In this document: piece by piece, positions 9,935 to 23,600 of the stretch
Position numbering within the stretch: position 1 is the stretch's first letter
Layout: each line of letters begins with the position of its first letter
Assembly: GCA_022605955.1 (NCBI GenBank)
Contig: JAKCOZ010000058.1
Coordinates: 2,418,001 to 2,482,000 of the forward strand
Reading direction: 5' to 3'
Length of the DNA: 64,000 nucleotides
DNA from: Rallus limicola
Taxonomy: Eukaryota > Chordata > Aves > Gruiformes > Rallidae
The notes under the pieces: model-generated
Told to the model about the DNA's origin: nothing
The model's input: the letters and a program-made list of their open reading frames with translations, nothing else
Databases searched by the model: none
Program-made: the position numbers and the translations under genes

Positions 9935-12900
9935 GTGGGCTGGGAGAGGTTCTTCCCGAGCAGGGAGGGCCTGGCTAGGCCCGCGAAGGGAGGGGGCTGG
10001 GCGCGGCTGGAAGAGGGGTCGCGCACTGGTTTGCATTCTCTTAGGCACAAGGGGCTCTCCAGAGGTGAGAGCGCTGTCAGCTGCCGTGCTGGGTTCCATC
10101 TCATACCTGTCGAGACCTGTGGCTGTCAGCTGCAAGACACAAGTCCCAGGGAACTGTGTACCCTGACTTCTCCTCTTTGGACATGTTTCCCAGCACTGGC
10201 TATGGTTCATCATGCCTGCAAGGCCCAGGCAGGCAGAGGAACACCAGCGCTACAGCTCAAGCCCAGAGCTGCTTTCTGTCACAAACTCCTTGTTTCTCTG
10301 AGACTTGGGCAGTGTTTTCTTCCATGGGGATGCTTTTCTTCATGGGACTGGAGGCCCCACTCTGCAACTCTGCCTAAAGGTTTTCTCTGATGCTGGCCAC
10401 CATGCTGCTTTCTTGCTATTCTGGTACAGCAACATAACATCCTGAGGCGTGCAAACATACAGCTTATGTCACGGGAAAGGATCCATCCACCCCCCTAGGC
10501 AACAGTTACCGATTTCTGTGCATCCTGCAAGTGCTGCTGCTGATACACAGAGGCCAGAGGGATGAGAAAATGTCTGTTCCCTTTGAAGGAGATGCAGCAG
10601 TAATTAAGAGTCTGAGGTATGTAGCAATGAGCATCTAGCAGTGACTGAAACATTTGCTATAGGCTTTTGCCAAGAGTGGTGGGAAAATGTTTACCAAGCC
10701 CTCCACACATGCAGCTGAAGAAAAAGTTGATAATTTCTCAGGGGGCAACTGTCTTCTCATCAGCCTGTGGATGATTCTCAGACAACCAGCAGGATGTCTC
10801 CTGATTGTGGGAGATAGAAAAGCTCTAATGGCAGGCCCCAAAAGGGGATTTCAAGAACATTTTTAGGATTCAGGAACTTGGTAAGGCCTGGGCTATTTCC
10901 TTCTTTCTAACTGTTCTCAGCTAAAGTAAAGAGGATTCCCATCTCCACCTTCATGTCCTACCCATAGATAGCAACTTTTCCAAAGGCAGAGAGAGCAGGG
11001 CCGTTCCTAAATACAAAGTCTGGCCTGAGCAATGTGTTTGCTGACTCCAAAGGTGTTAGACACAGAGCTTGAGCAAATCTAGAGTTTTGCAGACTTCCCT
11101 CTGCAGAAGGAAGGACTTTGCACAGATTGCACATTCCTTTTCGTGTGACATGCCCCAGCTCACTCTTTCTTTTGTGTCTTTCTTTTGAAGAAGACACTCT
11201 CCCTTGTAGGACAGGCAAGTAAAAATACCACTGGTAGGGAAAACCGAACCGATTGCACAAGAAGTCCAGCTACCAGAGCGTAGGTGCAAATAGTGAGAAG
11301 TAAAGGAGGGAACAGGAGGCGTTTCTCATGGGCAGACAGTGCAAGATGTTCTCTGCCTTTTATTGTAGAGTGCTGTGAAAGGCCACAAGCAGCACAGCTC
11401 TGGTAACAAACTCTATCCCCCGTACAGGTAAGAGCTGGTTGCATCAGATGTTCTTCACTTGGGGATTCAAGAGCAACTACTGCTGTGTTTTCTCCACGTG
11501 CCATTTATGGAACCTGAAGTTTCTGTAGGGGTTTAATTTTCTCTGCTTTCTCTTACTCCTTCCTCTGCACCGCAAGAGACCTGCGGCCAAAAAAAGGAAG
11601 AGTTCACCATGAGACAGCAGAAAATGGCTTGTCTGAGCCATATTGCCTCTCATCCCCGTTACCTTTATCACAAATCAAGTCTTACTTTTTTTTTTCTCTG
11701 AAACTAAGGGAAAGGGCTAGTAATTCCAGATAGAAGTGGGTCACCCATCAACTTTCACTGATGTTCTGTCTCCCTGAAGGTTGGTAGCAACACCAAGTGC
11801 ATTACACTGTATGGCAGTGGCAAAAAAGGAAATGTTACACATTTCAATCCAGATGTAAAGGAAGCTGGAATTGATGAGAAACGTTAACATGCTTTGCCTT
11901 GCTTCTCTGTGACTGTGCAAAAATGTCCAAATCCATCTTCTCAGACTGTATTTCACAGTCTCACTGTCCAAGTCCTCACCCTCATATTCTTTTTCATTTC
12001 AGTGGTAATCAGGTCACTATTTTCTTGTTTCCTTGATGGTTATGATCACTGGCACTCTTGCATCTTAAGAGCGCATTCCTTCAGTTAAGGACTCAAGCCC
12101 TTAAAAAAAACTTTGTTAATTAAGAGGTTAAAACCACCCAGCCCACTATCTATTAGAAAGCAATGACTTAAATAACTCTGAAAACTCAAACATGAAACCA
12201 GAATCAACATTTCTGAGCTCACTGAATCAAATTTAATTTTTTTTGCCAATATTCTCAAACAACTGTTGAAGTTTTTCAAAGCAGACTCAAGTTGAGCCAG
12301 TTCCAGCTCCCTCTGAAATGAACAACGTTGTGGCTACAGTTGGCTGGAAACCTTAATTATTTGTTTGTCCATCAGGTACAGCCTTTCAAAGCCATCCAGA
12401 TCTGACTTTGTCATTACAGGCATGTTACTTGAGAGATTTTTCAGAAAACCAAACATGGAACAAGAAGAAAGTGGGTTTTTTTGTTGTTTTTTTGTTTTGT
12501 TTTGTTTTGTTTTGTTTTGTTTTTCCTGCAGGTAACTTTCAAAGAAAAGCATTATAACATTCTGAAACACACAGTAAAAAAGTGTCCTAAAGACCTTACT
12601 CTGCTTGCAGATCAGTGCTTTACTGGAAGAAAGTCAGGTTTCTTTTCCCATAACTTTCAAATATACAAGCTTGATTTTCCTAGCCTCTTTGTGTAGCTGA
12701 TGAGTCTCATTCCTTTCACTAGTAATAGAAAGTAAATCTCTGACTTGTCTATGAGGCATTCATAATCCTCTGCTTTCATAATTCATTTTTCAGGTGTTAG
12801 TGGACACCTACAGGGATGGCTCTGAAGTCCTGCAAGGGGGAGAAAACCGCTGTGAAAGGCAACCTGTTGACACAAAAGCAGGAAACCCAAAGACATAAGA

Positions 12901-13177
12901 TTTATATCCATGTAGAACATACAAATACAGTCTGATACATACGGGCATAGGTTTTTTACTCTGTAGAGAGTCTCCAAAGTGAGAGAAGATCAGAGATGTT
13001 GCTCAAGTCTCATGAGGTTCAATACACCGTTGGCATCCTGTTTTTTGACAATGAGAATCCCCATTAAATTTTTTGTGCCCTCCCATCCAGAAAGACTCAC
13101 CCTTTCTTGCCTGAACATCACCTCTGCGTGACCTGCTTTACTGGTCCATGAAAGCAGGTATGTGAGAAATGGAAAAG
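9935..13177. other. long stretch without a supported gene
   Basis: GC content drops after 10.05 kb. Many short open frames occur on both strands, none with a domain or paired splice sites. A (TTTTG)n microsatellite lies at about 12482-12525. Confidence 0.4.
12482..12525. repeat. (TTTTG)n microsatellite
   Basis: The stretch has a T-rich lead and then consecutive TTTTG units. This is a simple repeat and likely length-polymorphic. Its reverse complement, (CAAAA)n, could instead be read as a poly-A-like retroposon tail, but no element body adjoins it. Confidence 0.9.
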
Positions 13178-13581
13178 TGTAGCAACACATTTTGAGAGGA
13201 ATGGGTTTTGTGGCCCATCCAGAGTATTTCTGACCCCCATATCATCAGGCCTGGGGAAGCTGGCAGAGGCAAGTCAGTATGCAGTAACAGGAGAGCAGAT
13301 GTTTGTGAGAACAAGAGGTTGCAAGAAAAGTCATGAGATAACAAACTGCAAGAATGTTAACTGCCTTAAAAAGGAACAAAGTGACTGTGTAGCCTCAACC
13401 AATGATTAGCAACAGTGAGTTGCATGTAAGGGGAGTGAAGGGAGCATCTAACCAATAGCAATGTAATGTAACTCGTGCACTGATACAGAAACATATATAA
13501 GCTGTGTGTGTGTTTCAGTAAAGGAGCTCAACACTTGATCACATTGGTCTGAGTTGAGTTTGTGAAACTTCAGCTCCAGCA
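13178..13581 (+). mobile_element. solo LTR, ERVK-like family, copy 1
   Basis: A 404-bp LTR starting TGTAGCAAC and ending CAGCTCCAGCA. It is flanked by perfect 6-bp duplications GAAAAG (13172-13177 and 13582-13587), the length produced by ERVK-type (class II) integrases. A TATA-like box (CATATATAAGC) lies near 13490, followed by GTGTGTGTGT. Its reverse complement matches 24716-25121 along the full length. No internal retroviral sequence adjoins it. Confidence 0.9.
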
Positions 13582-16500
13582 GAAAAGCAGCCCTGGAAAA
13601 GAAACAGTTACGCTTGTTGGAGACAAGCTGCAAAAGCAAGAGAAAAAGTAGAAAGAGGGTCCTGTAGAGATGTGTATTTGTTAGTCGTTTAGCAGGGAGG
13701 TGGTGCGGTGTGCTTTCTCATATTAAGGAAGGTGCAGAGGGAAAGACTCCTGCACAGCAAGAGTCTCCCCAGGCTGGGACAACCTTTTATATAGAAATGT
13801 TGTGGTTCCAGTATTCATGAAAAGTCCTGAAACCTGACTGGAGACTGCTGCCTCAGCCATGAGAGGGTATGAAAGTTTGCTTAGTTGTTATTAAAGTTGT
13901 CTTCGATCCACCACAACCAGAATCAGTGCTTTTCCATACGCCACACAGGTACTGTCAACAAAGCCACGATTCAGTCACAGCCAAAAGATGAGACAGCAAA
14001 ACTCAGGTTAAATTTAAATGTATTCCCAGCATGGCAGCCAACAGGCTGTTTACTAAGAGTTTCCTACTCCGATGCCTCACTACAGAAACCCCAACATTGT
14101 TCCTGTTCTTTTACCAAGATGACACATGTGCTGTGCACAACCCAACTCAGCTCCTACCTGCTCCTTCCAGAGCTTTCCTACCCACCATGTCTGCTTGCTT
14201 CAGCATCCTCCAGCAGTGCCTGGTCTTTCTAGGAGAGCTGAGTTGGTCCTTTGGGCTGTGTGGGCACAGATGTTGGAGCCCTGGGGGTGGGAGTGGCCAG
14301 GGAAGGAGAGAGTAGCCAGCAGGGATGAAAGGAATGGTGGCCATGGAAATGGAGCCTGTTTGGGACTGGGGGTGGCTGAAAGGTTGGCTAAGCACTCACC
14401 ACCTTCTTCTGGACAGGGGAGATCCAGGTGGTGTGGACTTTCCATACAACAAGTAGTAGGAGCAGCCAAGAGATCCTAAACCCAAAGGTCTGGGGCATTT
14501 GCTTAGAAGTTCACATGAGCTCAAGAACACAGTGAAACTCCAGCTGGAGAAATGGGACTTAGAGTTGGTCGAGTGTCTTCCAGGACAGACACCTCAGGGT
14601 TGTTGTCCTCCACCCAGTAGGGTGGGAGCTCTGGAGAGACAGTGCTAGTGTACCTTTGTCAGCCATAGTGCACCATGGTGACTAGGGACATGATAGTGCT
14701 GCTAACACAGGTGGAAAAATTCAGGCTTGCTAACACTTGCAAAGTGAGTTTTAGCTGGTCTTTAAATCCTTGAAACACAGCTTAAAATTAAATAATTAAA
14801 AAAAAAAAAGAAAAGGAAAAAAACCCAGACCAAGAGCATCCAAACATTACAGGTTCAAAATGCTGTTTCAGGCAGACCTTAAGTAGAGTTTACAAAATGG
14901 AGAATTAATACAAGTGCATAATAGTGTAGGCAAGTATAGGCACCAGAATGGGCCTCTCTTCCCCAGTTTCTCTCAAGTCTGATCCTCTCAGGATAGTTCA
15001 CATTGATCCTCTTAATAACCGCATGGGTTACACCCTGCTCTTCCTTTTTTTTTCCCCTGCTATGGTTCTTATAAAGTATAAAAAAAATAATGTAGAAATT
15101 TAATGTAAAAAAACCTATTTTTACATTAACTGCTCTAACAGCATGGAAAATATCTTTCAAGGAGCTCCTACTGATCTCTGCTTGATCTCAGTAGACTCTT
15201 TCCACGTGCTTCTTCCCCAGGCTTCATCTCCATCTTCTCAGAAAAATCTTTCCTTTCAGGCATTCATACTTGGATGGAGAGAGGAGCCACCTCCTTGGCA
15301 GGCAGAGCATCATGTGTCCACTAAGTCTTGGTTTTGTATGCAGTTTAATACCCTTGTTCCCCATGAACTTTTGCATACCTTTGTCTGTATTTACAAGCAT
15401 GCAGATTAATCCTGTACTAGTAAGTCTGGTTTTCAACCACCTCTCAAAGGGAGAGCAACTGTCTTAGAGGCAATCTCAAGCTCAGCAGCAGAAGAATCTC
15501 TTTTAAATTGGGTAACTTTTAAAAGAAAATTCAAGTATCTTGATTCCATTTTTCAGTAGACTTTTCAATACAAGATATCTGGGACTAGATGTTACATGGT
15601 GGAATCTCCTTCATCAGCTCTTGGAAATGCTTGAAAATCCTGTCCTTTGAACTATGGCTCATTACTCAGCCTTCTGTGAGCCCTTCTGTGGTTCTCTGCC
15701 TGGCAAGAGCAGATACGACGGGTGTTTTCACATGCTCTAATTCTAGATTCCCTAGATCACAACCACATGGAAATGCAAACAGCAATCCAACGCTGCAGTG
15801 TAGTCTCTGCCAGGAAAATACAGTATGAATCTACCATGGGTATATCATGGCCTGATCTATCAGCATGAGTTGCATTCTTTTCTAGGTTATTTAGAAGAAA
15901 TAGCTAATGTAAAATATTTTCTTTCTATCCAAGTTTTTATGAAGCTCCTACATGCATATAGCTTATGCTCCCTATTTACACTTTTTGATAACCATATGCA
16001 CCTCCTGAATATCAGATTTCTATGTACTTTGCACTGCTATTCTGTTACCTCTAAAGACCAGGCCATTCTTTACAGCAAAATCCTGTTTGAATTGGTAATG
16101 TGAGCTTGCTGTGTAATTCCCTGACTCCTTTACAGTGACAGCCCTAATGCCTTTTTATAATCTCTCATCTTTTACTGCGCCTCTGCAAATTTATTCCACA
16201 TTTCTGAGATCAAGCAGTTCCCTTTTCTCATATTTATGTCCATTGTATTTCTGAGTTCCTTTATCTTATATAAGTCATGTTTTCAAACCCAGTATTGGCT
16301 CTTTGTTTTCAGCAGCTACAATAAACTAAATATATAACAAAGGGTGTAAGACCAGGGCAAGTGTATAAATCTGTGCCTAACTTGCTTAGATCTGCTCTCA
16401 GTGCTCCTCTAAAAGACCCTCTTTAGCCCTTTTAGTCTCTTTATCTCCAGTACTCCAGGAGGAAATTAAGGCTCTTCAAAACTCCCTTCCTCAGCCCCTC

Positions 16501-17049
16501 TATATAAATATATTTTGGATAAAACCCATACTTGGCCCTTTTTTAAAGGCCTTTCTAGGGTGAACTTTCATATAAATCCTTCTGATCATTACCAATCCAG
16601 ATCGAGTTTTCCCCAAGTTACAGGGTGCATCTCTAGTCTTTCACAGCTGTTTATAATCTTAAAGCATAAAAGAGTAACACCATGGACCCAGGTAAAAAAT
16701 ACCACTGCAGGAGTGCAATGTTCTGATTCTTATTTGTATCTACCAGAGCATTCACATTTTCTTTTCATGGTTATTCAATAGCCTATCTTCAGGAATTTAC
16801 TGCCTTCTGGGTAATGGCTCCTTTCCAATCAATTTTAGATTATTTTTCTCCATATTTACTTGTATCTTCCTTTACAGCCCTTTTAAACCAAAATCAATTT
16901 CACTTTTGCCTCTAATAGCCATCCTGGCTGTGAAAGGATAGATTATTGAAATTCGTTCCTGGAATCCAAATTAGAATCTGCACCATATTAATCCTGGTCT
17001 TAAACAGAGATGAAGACACAGATTCAGCTCTTCTGAGATCCTGGCCAAG
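13582..17049. other. long stretch without a supported gene
   Basis: AT-rich, unique-looking sequence. Short open frames are scattered and lack paired splice sites or domains. Confidence 0.4.
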
Positions 17050-17616
17050 TGTTGTGGTTTCACCTGGATGGCAGCTAAAAGAACCACACAGCTGACACAG
17101 CCATTCACTCACTGCCCTACCGCTCCCCACCTCCCCCCTGCCCCCCCAGCAGGATGGGAAGAGAATTGAAAAAAAAAGGTAAAGGTAAAGCTTGCATGTT
17201 GTGATAAAGGCAATTTAATAGGACAGAAAGGAAGATAATCATAGTAATAATGATAATGAGAAACAACTGATGTACAGTACAATTGCTCACCACACAAATC
17301 TGATGCTTAGCTAGTTCCTGAGCTTCCCTGCCTCCCAGCCCATCCTCCAACTTATATACGGAGCATGACACCATATGTATGGAATATCCCTTTGGTCAGT
17401 TTGGGTCAGCTGTCCTGGCTGTGTCCCCTCCCAACTTCTTGGGTGCTCCCCACCTTCTCATTTGCAGGCCAGTGAGAGAAGCTGGAAAGCCCTTGAATGC
17501 TTCGCAACAACTAAAACCATTGGTGTGTTATCAGTTGTCATATTAAATCCAAAACCCAGCACTATATCAGCTACTAGAGAGAAAATTAACTCTATCTCAA
17601 CTAAAACTTTGTAACA
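17050..17616 (-). mobile_element. solo LTR, widespread avian ERV family, reverse orientation
   Basis: On the plus strand it runs from TGTTGTGGTTT to ..CTAAAACTTTGTAACA. The characteristic inner blocks are recognisable: a C-rich patch near 17130, 'GGCAATTTAATAGGACAG', 'GGAATATCCCTTTGG' and 'GTCAGCTGTCCTGGCTGTG'. Read in reverse, a TATA-like box (CCGTATATAAG) falls near 17355, which sets the orientation. The family is known to me from general experience of avian genomes; I cannot assign a Repbase name. The ends are eroded and I see no clean target duplication, so this is an older insertion. Confidence 0.7.
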
Positions 17617-20600
17617 AGCTGCAATGTGGTCCACAACTGCTACAACAGCACAGAGATCCTAAACAACTTTGGAGGTCAGCTTTGTGTTTCAGCCATCTGA
17701 AGTCCATACTCACACCCAACATGACAAGTCCATCCCCAGGAGCTCTTCAGGGCTAACAGCCACTCTGGACCCATGCAGCACATGCAGCGCCATGCGACGC
17801 GTTGGTGCATAGCAGCGTCCTGTGATGCTCAGAACACTTCTGCTTCCCCTGCCTTTGCATTGCACCAGCCACGAGCGCAGCTTTTGGGTGGCTGGCACTT
17901 AGCCCAGAGAGAGCAGGCAGTGAAAGGACAATGTCCTTTACTGCTGCACATCCCGATTTGCATCATCTCCCGTCAGCTTGCTGACTCTGCCACAACAAAA
18001 CGTCAGACTGCATCTCTCTGGGTATGGCGATACCTTCACCCTCTGCCTGTGTGGGATTGGTGGCAGGACCCACCCTATTGCCCCTTCATACCCAAGGGGT
18101 ACGTGCCATACAACAAACAAGAATGGGAGGGAAGAGAGGGCATCAGGTCTGTGGGGAACAGAGCAGAGGAGGAGGGGTGAATGCACACATGTACTGCTGG
18201 GTAAAAGAGGAACTTACACCAAAAGGCAGGAGCAACCCTTAGCTTGCTGTGCTCTGTTTGATGCCTTATGGTGATACGATAGAGGATACTTTTGTCTTCT
18301 ACAAAAGATCCTGAGTTCTGCATCTCTCACCACAACACCCAACATAGAGACAAGCCCATGAGATGTGAGAAAAACAAAACACAGGTCATGGGGAGGGAGT
18401 TGATATGGAGGCATGTGCACGCCAGTGTTGCATGCCTTCTGAAGGAGGTCCATATGTGTGTCTGTCTTCTGCTGAAGCCCAGAGAAAGGTGGGCTGTTGT
18501 AAAGCAATTCCTACCTATGTTAAGGCATCAACCATGCTCCCTTGTCTCTCCCTTGCAGTGCTTGTATCCATCCAGCCATGATGCTACACAGTATGAAGAC
18601 ACTCAGGTCAGGTGGAAAGTTGTGTGAGGAGGAGCTGGTTTTCAGCAGCCAGTGGCAGCTGGGGAGACTGGAGTACAGTAAAGCACTGCAGAGTACATGT
18701 GGACCTTGGGACCCCTCAGGGAATCACTGCTTACAGAAATCAAAAGGGAGTGGATATAGATAGTTTGGAAACACCTGTGAAGTCTGAGGAGCTGGAAATG
18801 AGGTCTTCTTGAGCAAAGGCTACCACAACAGCTTGTAGATGGTAGTGGTGAGGAAAAGCAGGCCAAAAGACAGTGGTATGGGACTATGGAAGCAGAGCAT
18901 GTGCGGTATCTTCACAAGAGCTCTGCAGTTTAGTGTCATTATCCTTTCTTTCCCAAGCCCATGGTGAGAACAAAGAACCACAACACATTTGCAGTGGTAC
19001 CTCCTGCATGAGCAACCATCTCTGCATTCCACAGAGGCTTCACTGTTACTCACTTCCAGGGCCCATTTCTCCTCCTGGAGGCACCATGAGAGGAGGGGTG
19101 GTAAGTTCCCCATGGTCTCACAAAGCAGGCAGATTTTTGCGTCCGCAACAAAATTCAAATTTATCCCTGAAAAAAAAAAAAAAAAGCAACAGAAATATTA
19201 TTACAGACTCATTCACACCCAAGGCAGCACTTCCAAAAGTAATCTGCCTCAACTCTTCCATTTTGTACTTATGGCACTCCCAGTACAAGGTAGTTGACCT
19301 ACATTAACGCAGTCTCCAACTGACTCCCAGGAGCTCCCAGTAGCAGGGCAGGATGTTGTATGACAACGCAGTGAGTTGCATTCCCATAGAAGAGCAGTAA
19401 TTTTTTTTGTTTTCCTAGTGTTTGAGTCTTTAGATGAAGCAGGAGAAAAAAACCTAAAAAACCTGGGCTTTGGGTGCTAGGAGTTCCTTCCAAATAAAAG
19501 CCACTTTCTAGACAACTATGAGGTAAAATGGTTTGAAGGTGAGAAAAGATCAAATGCTGACTTCCATCCAAGCACCTTACCTACCAGCAGGCCAACCAGA
19601 CAGCCCGTAAAACTTGAGAGCTCCTTTTAGGGCTCTTATTTCTCCCGTGAGGGTGTGGATGAACCTCAAAAGTATGCTTAAATGGTTCAGTGCCATAGTA
19701 TGAATGGGGCTTGATGCTGCAAGAATACTGTGTGTGTGTGGATCCTCAAAACTTACCCTGAGAGCAGCCAATCTTAAGAAAAACTGGGACCAGTGCCATA
19801 ATGCCCAGCTGGTTGGGCTGATGTCTCCTTGGGACAGTGTTTCTCAAGCCTTTTAAATGCATGCGTCCTCTCACTTTTCCTTATTGCTTCATTTGTCTTG
19901 ACGTGATCTCCTTAAGAGTTCAAACCATGGCTAGACTTTCAAGATCAGACTCCACATAGTTTGAATATGCCCCTTAACATCACTAAATCAGGATAGTTTC
20001 ATTTTATCACTTAAGTTTTATAGATTTTTTTTTTTCCAGTTTTGTAATGAAAGTTTTAAAATAACCTGTGGTAAGAGTGCTTTGCAGAAGAGAAAAGAGT
20101 AAGAAAACTTCTTTTCTTAGAAATGTGATGCAGTAATAAATTTGTGTGTGTCATCTCTCTAAAGGGCTGTGCTGTGCTTGTTCAGACATTATCTTTTGAG
20201 GTAGCCAACAGGTTTCCATTAAAAAATAAGTAAGATGTGGGGGAGATAAGCCCAGGTTAGTTGTGCTCAGGTGGGTCTGTTTGTTTAAGCATCTTTTCAT
20301 GTTATAGCTCCTTGTGCAGGAAGAATGGTTATATTTAAGAAAAACTCTTTGAGTGTAATGCCCATTATGAGAAAAAAATCCTGTATGAAAACTTTAAATC
20401 TGGCTTCTCTGTAGCAGGTTTTTTTTTGTTGTTGAATGGCTGGATGTCATCTTACACATTAGGAAAAGACAAAGGAAATGGAAAAAAAAAAAGAACAACA
20501 TGGGGACTTTGAGAAGGAAACTGTGCAAGAGGGGAAAAGGAGGGGAGTGGGGAAGATAAAAGTATATTAAATAGCAAACCAAGATAAAATGGAATCAGAA

Positions 20601-23600
20601 AATGGGCACAAGAGCAGAACAGGAAATTCATCTTCCCAGAGCAAGGTTGCAAATATCTTGATAATGTCATTCCATCACCGTCTTCAAGATTGGGGAGGTT
20701 CCTGGTGACTGAAAAAAGAGACAAGTGTCACATTCGTCTGCAGGAAGGATGATCCAGGGACAGAGAGATCAGTCAGCCAGCTTCCATAAACAGACACAGT
20801 GACATTTCAGAGCAAGGAATCAGGAGGAAAGTTCCCTGAAAATTGTTTACAGCAAGTGAAGGGGGTCTGTTACTCTGCAGACCTTAATAAAAGGGAAACT
20901 AGGGCAAGAAAAGCATCTTTAAAAATGCCTTTGATTTACAGATGCCAGAATGTGGATCAGGACAAATAGAAAATAAATCTGAATTATTTGGTCCTCTTCC
21001 TTTATTATTTGCATCATCTGAAATGGGACCCCAAAAGCTACTGACACAAACAGCAAGTACCTCCGAGAGCCTAACTGATTAACCCAGGTTTCCCATTCAA
21101 TCACATAATTCCCATTCCTTTCTTTTCCCCTAAGTTCCTTCTCATCCCTTCATACCTCCTACTGTCCCTCACAGCACTCTTTGCTCCCTCTGCTTCCCTG
21201 CTTTTCTCCTAATCCTTTCCTTCCTTATTTGATGCCCTAGAAACCACATTTGCTGGGGTTGGTTTGAGCTGGGTGGTACTGCTGACGTGTAGGTGGCTAA
21301 TGACTAGCAGCAAAAGGCAAGCCCTTCCCTCACTGGCAGCACTCATTTGGATCTATCAGAAGTACTCTCATTGTCACCCAGTGACACAGCCACCAAAATT
21401 TGGCATGATTTATATTCCCTGCATCACCCTCCCCCCAGTCAAACCTTGTTACATTGATAAACAAGTTAACAAATGATGAGGGAACAGCTGCCAGAGTGAC
21501 AGCAAACATGCACAGACAAAAACGTTGGGCTTGCAGAAGCTTTGCTTCCTTTGGAAACCAGACTTGAACCCACTCAGTGTTGAACACGCTTCCTTTTCTC
21601 TGAGAAATTTACTTTTAGGCAGGGTTTGGTGGACCCCGCAGGATTCCCAGGGCCAGATTTTAACCAGGACATTGCACCATTTCCCAGTAAAGCCACACAG
21701 CCCTCCAGAAGCGCACACAGCACCTGCTGCAAAACAAAGCTACCCCATCCTGTTTGTGGGTCATACTTGTCCCCATTAACATAGCCCCTTACCAGAATCA
21801 AATTCCACAGATGCCATCCAGTACCTGACATTCTTCTTTAGTACTTTAAAAGTAACAATCTTAAGGAGGTCTCACCTCTTGACTTCCTAGAAGGTTTCCA
21901 TTCCAGTGCTCAGCAGATTTTTGTCCTCTGTGTTGCTGAAAGCCAAGTGTGGACCCTCATGCCCCCATGTACGTTATACACAGCCTTGTGCTGCTCTTGC
22001 CGAGATAAGAGGTGTCTGTTAACTAGAGAGTAAAATGCTGTTGGAAAATATCAGGCCTCTGCACATGGTTAATAAATCATGATTTATAGGGTGATTTTTT
22101 ACTGTATATTTGAGAAGCACTATATATTTATAATAGCAATGGTTCTGAGAAAGGTTAAACCTGTCACTGCTAAAGAAAATGTATTACAAACCTGATACTG
22201 CTGGAAGGGCAAATGCTCCTTTCCAAGAAACCAAAACCAAACCAAGGTCTTGAAAAATGACAGGCAGGAGCAGGGCTCTCACAGCTTTGTCTCTAGATGG
22301 CACAAATAAATTTGAAGAGAAACAGAATTGCTGTTTCAGGTGGGGATGTGCAACGGCAGGCTTGGCTGGTGAGTTCTCAGACCATCCATCACAGCAGTGG
22401 TAGCAACTCTGTATAAATACAGCTAAGGCAAGCTCTTCAGCTAAGTCAAAAGATGGAAGGCTGAGTTGCTACTACTTACATGCCTTTTTTTGCATGTCTC
22501 GGAATTATGGTTCCACTAGGATTAAAGAAACCCATAAATACATCTTCAAGCAAAATGCTCAAACACCAAATTCGCCACTCTGCAACCAACAATTAAGTCA
22601 AAGCTGATGTGGCAAAGCAATTATTTAACAGCACTTTAAAATCTAGGATGCAGAAGTGTTTCACAAACCACAACACATCCATGTAGTGAGAAGCATTGTG
22701 TCAGCAGCGTCTGCATACCAGAGCTAACTGCAAGCTCTCACAGAAATGTATACAGCAGCCCTGAGGGTGGGACTGCCTCATACTCCCAGAAGCCTTGGGA
22801 AACTATGGGAAGTTGTTTTATTTATTGTTTGTTTTTAAAAAGGTGCTCTGTCTTTTTAACTAAAGGGACCATTTGAAAGCATCTAAATCCAAAGGAACCA
22901 TCAAGTAAGTTTATGGACAGTTGTTCCCTGATGACATTTTCACAATGACTGAAAGCACAAACCAGTCACAGAGAATCACTTATCAGACAATAGACAACAA
23001 AGGTGAGTTGATCTGTGGTTATTTTTACCCTGAAGGAATAAAAAGCACTCATGCCAAACAGCACAATGGTTGCTGTCCTGAAAGAGTTGTTCCTCTAGAA
23101 ATAGAAGAGGGATAAGGAAGTTATTATTGCTGAGTTGATTGGAACACATGGGAGGGTATTTCCCATGGCTGCAACACTCAGACGTGATGCTTTCCAGAAC
23201 AAACATGTAACAGGGAGGTTTCTGTCACTCTTCCCAGCAAAGTCAGCACCTGCATATTCCAACAAAACACCAAATTTTATTTTCCAGTACAGTTAGTTAC
23301 ACCCTTGGATCTCTTGGGAAACAAACATAATGGAAACACACCAGCCCTATGACTGCAAAACACGGTTTATCAAAATCTCTTACATGGGTAAGAAATAATC
23401 ATGGCTTTTGTTTAGTCCTCCAGGGATTACTTCTCCAACGTGTAACATGGCAGTCCATAACTTCTGAGCTAGCCCCAATGAATGATGTACTTGGAGAGAA
23501 ACTAACCTGAAAGCTTTGGATAGCACTTGGGCATTTTTCATCGTGTGTCAGCCAGTGGGCACCACCTCATAGCAAAATCCTTTATATTCCTTGTTCTGCA

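Larger units (their letters stand above)
8990..10010. promoter_or_regulatory. CpG island, probable bidirectional promoter
   Basis: About 1 kb of dense CpG in an otherwise CpG-poor window, with many GC-rich promoter-like motifs and no TATA box. It contains the first ATG exon of the minus-strand zinc-finger gene (9591-9605) and an ATG exon facing the other way (9812-9934), about 200 bp apart. A run of CTCAG/CTCGG units lies between them near 9740-9765. Such islands mark constitutive vertebrate promoters. The bidirectional reading is an inference from two opposed ATG plus donor pairs. Confidence 0.8.

Noticed and set aside
22945..23001. An ATG frame (MTESTNQSQRITYQTIDNK) followed by GTGAGT
   Set aside because: It looks protein-like and has a good donor, but there is no polypyrimidine acceptor, CpG island or partner exon; kept only as a note.
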